A stretch of DNA of 64,000 bases, from assembly GCA_002722295.1 (NCBI GenBank), contig PBLF01000013.1:1-64000 (forward strand). The letters run 5' to 3'. The stretch is from Stappia sp. Its GTDB lineage: Bacteria > Pseudomonadota > Alphaproteobacteria > Rhizobiales > Stappiaceae. The notes beneath the pieces were generated by a model. That model was not told the origin of the DNA. It did no database searches and saw only the letters and a program-made list of their open reading frames with translations. This document shows positions 36,034 to 45,069 of the stretch, in pieces. Each line of letters starts with the position of its first letter. Within the stretch, counting starts at the first letter, position 1. Position numbers and translations under genes: made by a program.

Positions 36034-39000
36034 ATGGCAAGGTTCTTCATCGACAACCCGGTTCTCGCCTGGGTCATCGCCATTTTCATCACCATCGCCG
36101 GGGTGTTGTCGCTGCCGTCTCTGCCGGTTGCGCAATACCCGGACGTCGCGCCGCCTCAGGTGACGATCTCGACCCGCTTTGCCGGGTCATCGCCTGAAGA
36201 TCTCTACTTGCAGGTCACGCAGCCGATCGAAGAAGAGCTGAACGGCATCCCCGGGCTGCTCTATTTCGAATCCACGTCGGACACGACCGGGTCGGTTACC
36301 ATCACCGTGACCTTCGCCTCGGGCACCGCGATCGCGCAGGCCGTCGTGGAGACCCAGAATCGCTTGCGCCGTGTCGAGGCATCGTTGCCGCCGCAGGTGC
36401 GGCAGGAAGGGCTGCTCGTCGAGGAAGCCGGCACGAGCTATCTTCTGTTCGTTTCGCTGAATGCCGACCCCGAAGTCGGCATGGATACGATCGCGCTCGC
36501 CGATTTCGCCACGCGAAGCGTGCTGAATGAGATCCGCCGGGTTCCCGGAGTCGGCAAGGCACAGCTTTTCTCGGCCGAGCGGGCCATGCGGATCTGGATA
36601 GATCCGGCCAAGCTGGTGGGTCTCGATCTTTCGGTGACGGACATCACGGCCGCCATCTCCGAGCAGAACGCCCAGGTCGCGGCCGGCTCGGTGGGTGTCG
36701 ATCCCGCGCCGGAGGGGCAGCAGGTACAGGCCACGCTGCTGGTAACCGGACAGTTGCGCACGCCCGAGGAGTTCGGGCAGATCGTGCTTCGTGCCCGGGA
36801 CGACGGCGCGCTCGTACGGTTGTCCGACGTTGCGCGGATCGAGGTGGACGCGGAGTTCTATTCGTTCAAGTCCTACCTCAACGGACAGGATGCCGCGCAG
36901 ATCGGCATTCAGCTTTCGCCGACCGGCAACGCCCTCGACACCGCACAGGGCATCCGCGATCTCCTGGAAGAGCTCCAGCCATCCTTCCCGAAGGGCGTGC
37001 ACTACGCCATTCCGTACGACACCACGCCATTTGTTTCGGCGTCGATCGAAAAGGTTCTGCACACCCTGCTCGAGGCGGTGGCGCTGGTCTTCGTCGTGAT
37101 GCTGATCTTCCTGCAGAGTTTCCGCTACACCGTGATTCCGATGCTGGTGGTGCCCATCGCGCTGGCCGGAACGCTTGCGGTGATGCTCGCGGCGGGCTTC
37201 TCGATCAACGTGCTGACCATGTTCGCGATGATCCTTGCGATCGGCATCCTCGTGGATGACGCCATTGTCGTCGTCGAGAATGTCGAACGGATCATGTCGG
37301 AAGAGGGGGTGTCGCCGCGCGAGGCCTCGAAAAAGGCCATGGGCCAGATTTCGGGCGCCATCGTCGGCATCACGCTGGCGCTGATGGCGGTCTTCGTGCC
37401 GCTGGCCTTCTTTCCCGGGTCGGTCGGGATCATCTACCAGCAGTTCTCGCTGACCATGGTGGTCTCGATCTTCTTTTCGGCGTTTCTGGCGCTTTCGCTC
37501 ACGCCGGCCCTGTGCGCGACCTTCCTGAAGCCGATTCCAAAGGGGCATGCCCATGCCAAGAAGGGGCCCGCCGGCTGGTTCAACCGCAACTTCGACCGTG
37601 CTTCGAAGGGATACTCGGGTCTGGTCGGTGGGCTGACACGCCGCGCCGGGCGGATGATGGTGATCTATCTGGCGCTGGTGGCCGGTCTTGGCTGGTTCTA
37701 TGTCCAGATCCCCTCGGCCTTCCTCCCGCAGGAGGATCAGGGCTATCTGATTGCCAGCCTGCAATCGCCGCCCGAAGCGACCTCGTTCCGGATGCGGGAA
37801 GTCACCAAGGCGGCGGAAGGATTCGCCCTCGCGAGCGAGGGCGTCCAGGACGTGGTCACGGTGCAGGGCTTCTCCTTCTCCGGTCAGGGGCCGAACTCGG
37901 CGATCAGCTTCGTGACCCTGAAGGACTGGGCGGAGCGCGAACGTCCCGATCTCAGTGCCGGCGCGTTGGCCGGAAAGCTGTCGGGCATGCTGTTCTCCAT
38001 TCGTGACAGCTTCGCCTTCGCGATATCACCGCCGCCCATTCCGGGGCTGGGAAACGGCTCCGGCTTTTCCTTCCGGCTTCAGGACCGCGCCAATCAGGGC
38101 AACGCGGCGCTCCAGGCGGCGGCCGGACAGATCATGGCCGGCGGCGCGGAAAGCCCGATCCTCGGCCAGATGTATATCGAGGGCCTGCAGCCCGGTCCGC
38201 AGCTCAACCTTCGGGTGGACCGGGAAAAGGCCAATGCGTTTGGCGTGACGTTCGGGGAGATCAACCGCACGATCTCCGTCGCGCTCGGGTCGGGTTACAT
38301 GAATGACTTCCCGAATGCGGGCCGGATGCAGAGTGCCATTGTCCAGGCCGAAGGCTATGCCCGGGCGAACATCGATGAGGTGATGAAGCTGAACGTACGC
38401 AACGTTCAGGGGGGCATGGTGCCGCTTTCTTCCTTCGCCACGGCGGAGTGGGGGTTCGGTCCCGCACAGATCGTCGGCTACAATGGCTATCCGTCGATCC
38501 GTATCAACGGCGAGGCCGCCGCGGGGTATTCCTCGGGTGAGGCCCTGGCCGAGATGGAGCGTCTTGCCGCGGGCTTGCCGCAGGGCTTTGCCTTCGAGTG
38601 GACCGGGCAGTCGCTGCAGGAGGTCGAGAGCGGCAGCCAGGCACCGATCCTGATCGGCCTGTCGGTTCTCTTCGTTTTCCTGTGCCTGGCCGGGCTTTAC
38701 GGCAGCTGGTCGATACCCTTGTCGGTCATGCTGATCGTCCCCATGGGCGCCATCGGCACGGTTGCCGCCGTGACCCTGACCGGGCTGCAGAACGATGTGT
38801 TCTTCACCGTCGGTCTCATCACGATCGTCGGCCTCTCGGCAAAGAACGCCATCCTGATCGTCGAGGTGGCGAAGGAGCTGATAGCCGAGGGCAGGGATCT
38901 CATCGAGGCGACGTCCGAGGCCTGCCGCCTGCGGTTCCGGCCGATCCTGATGACCTCGCTGGCCTTCACCATGGGCGTGTTGCCGATGGCCGTTGCCAAG

Positions 39001-39195
39001 GGACCGTCGGCTGCCAGCCAGAATGCCATCGGCATCAACGTGGTGGGCGGCATGATCTCCGCGACGGTGCTCGGCCTGCTGTTCGCGCCTGTGTTCTTCG
39101 TGTTCGTGATGAAGCTGACGGGGACGCACAGGCGGTTGCAGGGACACGCGACCGGTGATGAGGGGACGGCCACGGCCACGCAGCCCGCCGAATAG
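36034..39195 (+). CDS. RND multidrug efflux transporter, AcrB/MexB (HAE1) type
   Basis: This 1053-aa inner-membrane pump has the full HAE1 layout. TM1 comes at once (FFIDNPVLAWVIAIFITIAG), then a large periplasmic loop and the TM4 motif GILVDDAIVVVENVERIM with the two proton-relay aspartates. A second loop follows, with LPQEDQGYLIASLQSPP, and then SAKNAILIVEVAKEL in the later TM block. It exports drugs, detergents or metabolites by proton antiport together with the adaptor upstream. The length is normal for the family and no break is seen. Confidence 0.95.
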   Translation: MARFFIDNPVLAWVIAIFITIAGVLSLPSLPVAQYPDVAPPQVTISTRFAGSSPEDLYLQVTQPIEEELNGIPGLLYFESTSDTTGSVTITVTFASGTAIAQAVVETQNRLRRVEASLPPQVRQEGLLVEEAGTSYLLFVSLNADPEVGMDTIALADFATRSVLNEIRRVPGVGKAQLFSAERAMRIWIDPAKLVGLDLSVTDITAAISEQNAQVAAGSVGVDPAPEGQQVQATLLVTGQLRTPEEFGQIVLRARDDGALVRLSDVARIEVDAEFYSFKSYLNGQDAAQIGIQLSPTGNALDTAQGIRDLLEELQPSFPKGVHYAIPYDTTPFVSASIEKVLHTLLEAVALVFVVMLIFLQSFRYTVIPMLVVPIALAGTLAVMLAAGFSINVLTMFAMILAIGILVDDAIVVVENVERIMSEEGVSPREASKKAMGQISGAIVGITLALMAVFVPLAFFPGSVGIIYQQFSLTMVVSIFFSAFLALSLTPALCATFLKPIPKGHAHAKKGPAGWFNRNFDRASKGYSGLVGGLTRRAGRMMVIYLALVAGLGWFYVQIPSAFLPQEDQGYLIASLQSPPEATSFRMREVTKAAEGFALASEGVQDVVTVQGFSFSGQGPNSAISFVTLKDWAERERPDLSAGALAGKLSGMLFSIRDSFAFAISPPPIPGLGNGSGFSFRLQDRANQGNAALQAAAGQIMAGGAESPILGQMYIEGLQPGPQLNLRVDREKANAFGVTFGEINRTISVALGSGYMNDFPNAGRMQSAIVQAEGYARANIDEVMKLNVRNVQGGMVPLSSFATAEWGFGPAQIVGYNGYPSIRINGEAAAGYSSGEALAEMERLAAGLPQGFAFEWTGQSLQEVESGSQAPILIGLSVLFVFLCLAGLYGSWSIPLSVMLIVPMGAIGTVAAVTLTGLQNDVFFTVGLITIVGLSAKNAILIVEVAKELIAEGRDLIEATSEACRLRFRPILMTSLAFTMGVLPMAVAKGPSAASQNAIGINVVGGMISATVLGLLFAPVFFVFVMKLTGTHRRLQGHATGDEGTATATQPAE

Positions 39196-39329
39196 GACCC
39201 GCCACTCCAACCGAGCAGAATGCCCGTCCGGACGCCGCTCGACCTGTCGGCGCCCGGGCCAGGAGCCATCGGTCGCGACCGGCCTTCCGGCCGGAAGATG
39301 GTCCGGGAGTGTTCGGGGCAGATGAAACA

Positions 39330-39366
39330 CGTCAGGCGCTTCCGGGACCGGAAGCGCCTGACGTCA
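39330..39366. terminator. Strong hairpin terminator between RND pump and TRAP genes
   Basis: Perfect 14-bp arms CGTCAGGCGCTTCC (39330-39343) and GGAAGCGCCTGACG (39350-39363) enclose the loop GGGACC. It lies between convergent genes (RND end 39195, dctM end 39396) and probably serves both. No long T-run is present on either side. Confidence 0.7.
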
Positions 39367-39395
39367 TGTTCTAGGTCCTGTTTGGGGACCCGTCG

Positions 39396-40697
39396 CTAGT
39401 TCATGAAGCGCGGCAGCCAGAGAACGATCTCGGGCCAGACCGTGATCAGGGCGAGCATTCCCATCAGCAGCAGGAAGAACGGGAAGGTCGCTTTCGCCAC
39501 CGTCAGGATGTTCGCGCCTGTCACGCTTTGCATCACGAACAGGTTGAACCCCACGGGAGGCGTTATCTGTGCCGCCTCGATGAGGACCGTGATGAAGATG
39601 CCGAACCACACCAGGTCGACGCCCGCCGACTGCACCATCGGCAGCATCACCGAGGAGGTGAGAACGATGATCGAGATGCCTTCCAGGAAGCAGCCGAGCA
39701 CGAGGATCAGCACGGCCAGGACGGCGAGCAGCGCGTAGGGCGACAGGTTCAGCGTGTCGACCCAGGTCGCGAGCTGTCTCGGCAGGTCGACGAAGGCGAC
39801 GGCGATCGACAGGCAGGCCGCGCAGGCGATGATGAAGGAGATCATGCAGGAGGTGCGAACCGCCGCCATGACGCCGTCCATGAAGCTCTCGAAGGTCAGC
39901 GACCTGCTCATCGCGGAGAGACCGAGCGCGCCGAGAACGCCGACGACGGCTGCTTCCGTCGGAGTGGCGTAGCCGCCGTAGATCGAACCGATCACCAGTG
40001 CGATCAGGGCGACGGTCGGGCCAAGGCTGCGAATGGCGGCGATGCGTTCCCGCCAGGAGATCCGCCCTTCCCGGTTTGGCATGGAGCCCTTGTTGAGCAG
40101 GCTCCAGATCGCCGTGTAGCCCATGAACAGCGTCACGAGAAGAAGGCCCGGCACCACGCCCGCGATGAACAGCCGTCCGATGGATTGCTCGGCCGTCACC
40201 CCGTAGACGATCATGATGATCGAGGGCGGGATCAGCAGTCCGAGCGTTCCCGAGCCCGCGAGCGTGCCGATGGTCATCTTGACCGGATAGTCGCGCTTGC
40301 CGAGTTCGGGCACCGTCATCCGGCCGATGGTGGCGCAGGTTACCGCCGACGACCCGGTGATGGCCGCCAGAACGCCACACCCCAGGATGTTGACATGGAG
40401 CAGTCCTCCGGGAAGGCGCCCGACCAGGGGCGACAGTCCGCGGAACATGTCGGACGAGAGGTTCGAGCGGAACAGGATTTCACCCATCCACACGAACAGG
40501 GGCAGTGATGTCAGGGCCCAGCCCCAGCTGTTGTCCCAGAGCGTCGAGGCGATCAGGGAGCCGGTCGGTGCCGAGGTGAAGATGCCCATCATCAGCATGC
40601 CGACGGCGAGCAGTGTGACGGAGACCCACACGCCGACGGCGAGAAATCCGAAGATCAGGACGATCAGGACGATCGCGGAGATGAATGTCATGTCCAT
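39396..40697 (-). CDS. dctM: TRAP transporter large permease (DctM)
   Basis: This 433-aa, highly hydrophobic protein has the DctM signatures LLIPPSIIMIVYGV, GLGYATPTEAA-like GSIYGGYATPTEAAVVG, and ITPPVGFNLFV. It is the sodium-driven membrane channel of a tripartite periplasmic transporter for an organic acid. It follows dctQ by 9 nt and is the last gene of the dctPQM operon. The substrate is not readable from sequence; the neighbouring catabolic genes suggest a sugar acid or a cyclic amide/amino-acid derivative. Confidence 0.93.
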   Translation of the reverse strand: MDMTFISAIVLIVLIFGFLAVGVWVSVTLLAVGMLMMGIFTSAPTGSLIASTLWDNSWGWALTSLPLFVWMGEILFRSNLSSDMFRGLSPLVGRLPGGLLHVNILGCGVLAAITGSSAVTCATIGRMTVPELGKRDYPVKMTIGTLAGSGTLGLLIPPSIIMIVYGVTAEQSIGRLFIAGVVPGLLLVTLFMGYTAIWSLLNKGSMPNREGRISWRERIAAIRSLGPTVALIALVIGSIYGGYATPTEAAVVGVLGALGLSAMSRSLTFESFMDGVMAAVRTSCMISFIIACAACLSIAVAFVDLPRQLATWVDTLNLSPYALLAVLAVLILVLGCFLEGISIIVLTSSVMLPMVQSAGVDLVWFGIFITVLIEAAQITPPVGFNLFVMQSVTGANILTVAKATFPFFLLLMGMLALITVWPEIVLWLPRFMN

Positions 40698-40706
40698 GGT
40701 GCGTCC

Positions 40707-41225
40707 TCAGTCCGCGTGGGTGTCTTCGGGATGCTCGTCGGCGGCGTAGCTGGGGACGCGGCCGAGGAGGATCGTGACGAGATCGTCGAGGATGGCGACG
40801 GCGAAGAGGGTCACGCCGATCGAGACGCCAAGCTGGGGAATCCAGAAGGGCATGGCGAGAAGGCCGGGGCTGACGTCGTGATACTCGTAGGACTGCAGCG
40901 TCAGCTCGATGACGTGCCATGCCAGAAAGCTGATCGTCGCGCCGCCGATGAGGCAGTTGAGGATCTCGAAGACCCGCTTCGGGCCCCTGGGGAGCAGCCG
41001 GACCAGCAGCGTGATCCTGACGTGGCTGCCTTTTCGGAACGTGTGGGCCAGGCCGAAAAAGGTGGAGGCGGCCAGGCAAAGCCCGGCCGCCTCCGTGGAA
41101 TCGACCGTGACCGACATCCACCGGGCGACGACCTGAACGATGATCGTGACGCCGATGCCGACCAGGAACAGGGCCGCGGCATAGCCGGATGCCGAATAAA
41201 GACCGTCCAACACGCGTCGGATCAT
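40707..41225 (-). CDS. dctQ: TRAP transporter small permease (DctQ)
   Basis: This 172-aa protein has four hydrophobic helices and the DctQ feature RKGSHVRITLLVRLL in the cytoplasmic loop. It bridges the large permease and the binding protein of the TRAP system. It lies 31 nt downstream of dctP and 9 nt upstream of dctM. Confidence 0.88.
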   Translation of the reverse strand: MIRRVLDGLYSASGYAAALFLVGIGVTIIVQVVARWMSVTVDSTEAAGLCLAASTFFGLAHTFRKGSHVRITLLVRLLPRGPKRVFEILNCLIGGATISFLAWHVIELTLQSYEYHDVSPGLLAMPFWIPQLGVSIGVTLFAVAILDDLVTILLGRVPSYAADEHPEDTHAD

Positions 41226-41256
41226 GGTCGGTTCCTCCGGGTTTGGTGGTTGCGGC

Positions 41257-42246
41257 TTACTTCAGCGATGCCTGGTAGGCCTCGTAGACGGCCTTTTCCT
41301 CGTCGCTGGCGCGGGTCATCCAGTCCGCGACCATCGCCTTGCCGATCTCGTCGATCCGGTCGAGGATGTCCTGCGGCGCCTGGTTGATGGTCATGCCGTG
41401 CTCCTTGAGCACCTGCTCGCGCTCGTCGCTGGCTGCCTTGGCCATTTCCCAGCCACGGGCCGTTGCCTTCTCGCCTTCCTCGATCACGATCTGGCGAACG
41501 TCCTCGGGAAGCGCGCGCAGAGCGCGCTGGTTGACGATGATGGCGTTCTTATTGTGCATCGTGCCGGTGTAGGTGAAGACGTCGAGATAGTCCCAGACCT
41601 GCACGTCGGTGCCCGACTGCGCGCTGGTCCAAAGCGCGTCGATCATGCCCGTGGCGAAGGCCTGCGGCACTTCGGCGAACGGCAGGATGATCGCGATCGC
41701 GCCCAGTTCCTTGCCCATGATCTGGGTCTGCTGGGAGTAGATGCGCAGGCGCACGTCCTTGATGTCGTCGAGCGAGGTGATCGGCTCCTTGGTGAAGAAG
41801 CCCTGGCCGGGCCACGCCACATAGGTGAGAACCTGCATGCCGTACCGGCCGAACCACTTGTCGTAGAAGGGCTTCTGGGCTTCCATCAGCTTCCAGGACT
41901 TCTCGAAGGTCGGAACCACGCCCGGGATGTTGTCGAGGTTGAACATCTCCTGCTCGTTGCCGTAGACGCCCATGCGGATCTCACCGATCGGCACCTGTCC
42001 GGACTGCACCGCCCGCTTGATGTTGTCGAGCTTGATCAGGCTGTCGTTGGAACGCAGATCGATCTTCAGTTCGCCATTGGTCCGCTCTTCCACGGCCTCG
42101 ATGAACTTGCGGATGTTCTGGGTGAAGAAGCTGCTCTCCGGATAGCCCGAGGCCATCGTCCACTCGGTGGCGGCGAACGCCGAACCGGCAGACGCGACCG
42201 TGGCCGTCGCCAGGGCGCACACGCGAAGTAGAGACTTCAGGGACAT
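41257..42246 (-). CDS. dctP: TRAP transporter solute-binding protein (DctP)
   Basis: This 329-aa protein has a Sec signal peptide (cleavage near SAFA-ATEW). It has the DctP fold motifs FIEAVEERTNGELKIDL at the start and RLRIYSQQTQIMGKELGA, with an arginine in the position that usually binds the substrate carboxylate. It captures an organic acid in the periplasm for DctQM. The first gene of its operon, it follows a 330-bp regulatory region with tandem repeats. Confidence 0.92.
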   Translation of the reverse strand: MSLKSLLRVCALATATVASAGSAFAATEWTMASGYPESSFFTQNIRKFIEAVEERTNGELKIDLRSNDSLIKLDNIKRAVQSGQVPIGEIRMGVYGNEQEMFNLDNIPGVVPTFEKSWKLMEAQKPFYDKWFGRYGMQVLTYVAWPGQGFFTKEPITSLDDIKDVRLRIYSQQTQIMGKELGAIAIILPFAEVPQAFATGMIDALWTSAQSGTDVQVWDYLDVFTYTGTMHNKNAIIVNQRALRALPEDVRQIVIEEGEKATARGWEMAKAASDEREQVLKEHGMTINQAPQDILDRIDEIGKAMVADWMTRASDEEKAVYEAYQASLK

Positions 42247-42341
42247 TCTCGTTCTCCATCTGTTGGGGTGACTGGCGCCATGGAGCAGGTCGTGCCCAGC
42301 GCACGGGCAATTGGCTTGCCTCTCGCTTTACGTCTGTAGAC

Positions 42342-42361
42342 TGTCATATGTTGTCATATGT
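42342..42361. promoter_or_regulatory. Tandem 10-bp repeat in the dctP promoter, candidate GntR operator
   Basis: TGTCATATGT occurs twice without a gap (42342-42351 and 42352-42361), about 95 bp upstream of dctP. On the minus strand the repeats follow a TTGACA-like -35, so a bound protein would cover the promoter. Related sequences lie upstream of hydA, the dehydratase and the GntR gene. The rest of the 42247-42574 gap holds the dctP leader and one hairpin. Confidence 0.45.
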
Positions 42362-42492
42362 GTCAAAACCGTAAAGTCCGGTTTCTCGAAAACTTGCATT
42401 TTTTATCGAGGGTGGCCGGAGAATGGGCCTGCGCCGGCGGGAGCGCTGAGGAAAGAGAAAAGAGAAGTCAAATCATTGAAGTAATGAACGAT

Positions 42493-42519
42493 TGCCTCGC
42501 CAGGCATGCTGGCGAGGCA
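42493..42519 (-). terminator. Hairpin downstream of the GntR gene
   Basis: Perfect 11-bp arms TGCCTCGCCAG (42493-42503) and CTGGCGAGGCA (42509-42519) enclose a 5-nt loop. It lies about 55 bp beyond the GntR stop. There is no T-run after it, so intrinsic termination is only likely, not certain. Confidence 0.5.
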
Positions 42520-42574
42520 GTTGCACGCTGCCGACGCGCCTCATCCGGAGGCGCGCGGGGGAGAAGCCTTGCGG

Positions 42575-43267
42575 TCAGGCCGCTGACTGGCGGTAGCGCA
42601 TGAGACTGCCGGACAGGTGCCTGCGCATGGCATCGCGCGCGGCGGCCGCATCCTGCTTTTCAATGGCCTCGAGAATGGCGCCGTGCTCTTCCTGCAGCTT
42701 GTCGTTGTAGGCGCCGGACTGAACCTTGGCGCCGATGGCGTTGATGCGCAGGCGGGGGATGATCTGCGGCCCGAGAAAGGTCAGGAACTTCTCGAAATAG
42801 GGATTGTTCGTCGCGCGCGCGATGGCGAGGTGGAAGTCGAAATCCATCGGCCCGCTCTGGCCGTTGCCCTCCGCCCGGATCCGCTCCAGCGCTTCCCGGA
42901 TCTGGTCGAGCTGCGCGTCGCTGCGCCGTTCCGCGGCCATGGCGGCTGCCTCGAGTTCAACGCTCAGACGCAGCTCCAGGATCTGCAGGATGTCCTGAAC
43001 GGCATCGTCGGGAATGGGCGAGATCTCGAAGGGGAGCAGTCGCGGTGCGTCATCGACGAAGACGCCGATGCCCTGCCGCGATTTCAGGACACCGTCGGCC
43101 CGCAGGGACGCGACCGCCTCTCGGACCACGGTCCGGCTCACGCCGAACTCCGCGCACAGGTCGCTTTCGGAGGGAATGCGCTGGCCCGGAAGATAGACCT
43201 TGTCGTCGATCTTCTGCAGCAGCTGCTTCTTGAGCTGCGATGAAAGGCTTTCCCGTCTCCCGAGCAT
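42575..43267 (-). CDS. GntR-family regulator, FadR/FCD subgroup
   Basis: This 230-aa protein has the GntR winged helix at the N-terminus (GQRIPSESDLCAEFGVSRTVVREAVASL). A C-terminal FCD domain (about 95-215) has the metal/ligand residues in DFDFHLAIARATNNPYF. These regulators bind organic acids or amino-acid intermediates. It sits between the TRAP genes and the catabolic genes and is the obvious local regulator of both. ATG 43267 is chosen over the ATG at 43321 because AAGGA lies 7 nt upstream. Confidence 0.85.
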   Translation of the reverse strand: MLGRRESLSSQLKKQLLQKIDDKVYLPGQRIPSESDLCAEFGVSRTVVREAVASLRADGVLKSRQGIGVFVDDAPRLLPFEISPIPDDAVQDILQILELRLSVELEAAAMAAERRSDAQLDQIREALERIRAEGNGQSGPMDFDFHLAIARATNNPYFEKFLTFLGPQIIPRLRINAIGAKVQSGAYNDKLQEEHGAILEAIEKQDAAAARDAMRRHLSGSLMRYRQSAA

Positions 43268-43289
43268 TCTTGTTCCTTCTGGCGTCTCT

Positions 43290-43324
43290 GACCACATGTT
43301 GGGCATCATATAACAGACCACATG
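43290..43324. promoter_or_regulatory. Operator-like sequences upstream of the GntR gene
   Basis: GACCACATG occurs as a direct repeat at 43290-43298 and 43316-43324. Between the copies lies CATCATATAACAG (43304-43316), which matches CATCATACAACTG upstream of the dehydratase gene at 11 of 13 positions. Together they suggest autoregulation by the GntR protein. Confidence 0.4.
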
Positions 43325-43362
43325 GTCATACCAGCGATTGCAGGCTGTTCGCGGGCGTTTGC

Positions 43363-43824
43363 TCAGGTTTTGACGAGCAGGATCGCCTCGACCTCGACCG
43401 TCATGTCGTGGGGAAGGGATCCGACGCCGACAGCGCTGCGCGCGTGCCGACCGGCCTCTCCAAGCACATGCAGGAACAGCTCCGAACAGCCGTCGATCAC
43501 CTTGGGATGCTCGCGGTAGCCCGGCACCGCGTTCACCATGCCGAGCAGTTTCACCACGGCCTGCACGCGACCGAGATCGCCGAGCTCGGCATGGGCGGCG
43601 GCGAGAAGCTGCAGGCCGGCGGAGCGGGCGTGGACATGCGCCTCCTCGGTCGTGACCGTTTCACCCACGCGACCCGAGGCGACCGTACCGTCCGCATGGG
43701 CACCACCGCGCCCTGACAGGAAGAGAAGGTTGCCGGCGAGGCGCCCGGGAACATAAGCCCCCGCGGCCTTGCGGACGGGCGGGAGCTCGAGCCCGAGCTC
43801 CCGGAGCCTGTCGTAAGGGGTCAT
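43363..43824 (-). CDS. RidA/YjgF-family imine deaminase
   Basis: This 153-aa protein belongs to the RidA superfamily (LLFLSGRGG; later HARSAVGVGSLPHDMTVEVEAILLV with the conserved Arg and terminal Glu). RidA proteins hydrolyse reactive enamines and imines made by PLP enzymes. Its ATG overlaps the stop of the aminotransferase gene by four bases, so it probably clears an intermediate of that enzyme or of the pathway. Confidence 0.85.
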   Translation of the reverse strand: MTPYDRLRELGLELPPVRKAAGAYVPGRLAGNLLFLSGRGGAHADGTVASGRVGETVTTEEAHVHARSAGLQLLAAAHAELGDLGRVQAVVKLLGMVNAVPGYREHPKVIDGCSELFLHVLGEAGRHARSAVGVGSLPHDMTVEVEAILLVKT

Positions 43825-45032
43825 CGGCCGTCCTCCAGGGTGGTGACCGCGTCCGCGATGCGGCTGCAGGCCGAGGCAAGCAGCGGTCGGGCTGCCGCGA
43901 AGGACAGGCGGAAGCAGGGGGACAGCCCGAAGGCGGCTCCGGGAACGGTCGCGACGCCCGCTGCCTCCAGCAGGTATTCGGCCACCTCCGCGTCGTTTGA
44001 CAGGACCGTGCCCTTGCCGGTGCGCTTGCCGATGAGGCCCTTGCATTCGACGAAGGCGTAGAACGCGCCCTCGGGCTTGCGCAGCCGCAGCCCCTCGACC
44101 CCCGAGAGCCCCTCGAGCACCAGGTCGCGGCGCGCGGTGTACTCCTTGCCGGCGGTCGCGATGAAGTCCTGCGGGCCGTTCAGCGCGGCGACGGCGGCCG
44201 CCTGGGAGATCGAGCAGGGGTTGGATGTGCTCTGCGACTGGATCTTGGCCATGACCTTGATGAGGTCCGCCGGCCCGGCCGCGTAGCCGATCCGCCAACC
44301 GGTCATCGCATATGCCTTCGACACCCCGTTGACGATCACGGTGCGCTCGCGCAGATGCGGGCACGCCGTGAGGAACGACGGGGCCTCGGCGCCGTCGTGC
44401 CGGATGTGTTCGTAGATCTCGTCGGAGAGGATCAGGACCCTGGGATACCTGAGCAGCACCTCGCCCAGAGCCTCCAGTTCGGCCCGTGTATAGGCCGCGC
44501 CGGAGGGGTTGCCGGGCGAGTTGAGGAACAGCCAGCGGGTTGCCGGGCTGAGCGACGTCTCGAGTTTCTCGGGCGTCAGCTTGAACCCGTCCCCGATCGG
44601 GCACTCCACCACGCTGGGCATGGCGCCCAGGAGAAGCGCCATGTCCGTGTAGGATACCCAGTAGGGGGCGGGAACGAGGATCTCGTCGCCAGGTTCGAGC
44701 GTTGCCATCAGGGCGTTGAAGATGACCTGCTTGGCGCCGTTTCCAGCCGAGATTTCCTGACGGGTGAATGTCAGGCCGTTCTCGCGCTCGAACTTGCCGA
44801 TGATCGCGTCCTTGAGCTCCGGCGTGCCGTCGGCTGCGGTGTAGTGGGTCTGGCCCGCCCGCATCGCCGCTGCCGCCGCATCCAGAACATGTGGCGGCGT
44901 GTCGAAGTCCGGCTCACCGACGCTGAGGTCGATGATGTCGGCGCCTCCGGCACGCAGCTCGCGTGCGCGGACCGAAACGGCCATGGCCGGGGAGAGCTTG
45001 ATGCGCCTTGCGCGTTCGGCTTCATAGTTCAT
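43821..45032 (-). CDS. Class I PLP-dependent aminotransferase
   Basis: This 403-aa aminotransferase is of the aspartate-aminotransferase Ib type. It carries LSVGEPDFDTPPHV near the N-terminus, NSPGNPSGAAYT, the Asp/Tyr pair in LSDEIYEH and the PLP-lysine in GVSKAYAMTGWRIGY. It exchanges an amino group between an amino acid and a 2-oxo acid; the substrate is unknown. ATG 45032 has GGAAAGG upstream, and it lies 37 nt after hydantoinase B and overlaps RidA. It may deaminate the amino acid released by the hydantoinase. Confidence 0.9.
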   Translation of the reverse strand: MNYEAERARRIKLSPAMAVSVRARELRAGGADIIDLSVGEPDFDTPPHVLDAAAAAMRAGQTHYTAADGTPELKDAIIGKFERENGLTFTRQEISAGNGAKQVIFNALMATLEPGDEILVPAPYWVSYTDMALLLGAMPSVVECPIGDGFKLTPEKLETSLSPATRWLFLNSPGNPSGAAYTRAELEALGEVLLRYPRVLILSDEIYEHIRHDGAEAPSFLTACPHLRERTVIVNGVSKAYAMTGWRIGYAAGPADLIKVMAKIQSQSTSNPCSISQAAAVAALNGPQDFIATAGKEYTARRDLVLEGLSGVEGLRLRKPEGAFYAFVECKGLIGKRTGKGTVLSNDAEVAEYLLEAAGVATVPGAAFGLSPCFRLSFAAARPLLASACSRIADAVTTLEDGR

Positions 45033-45069
45033 GGCATGACCTTTCCTGAGCCTGTCCGTGCCGCCCGGG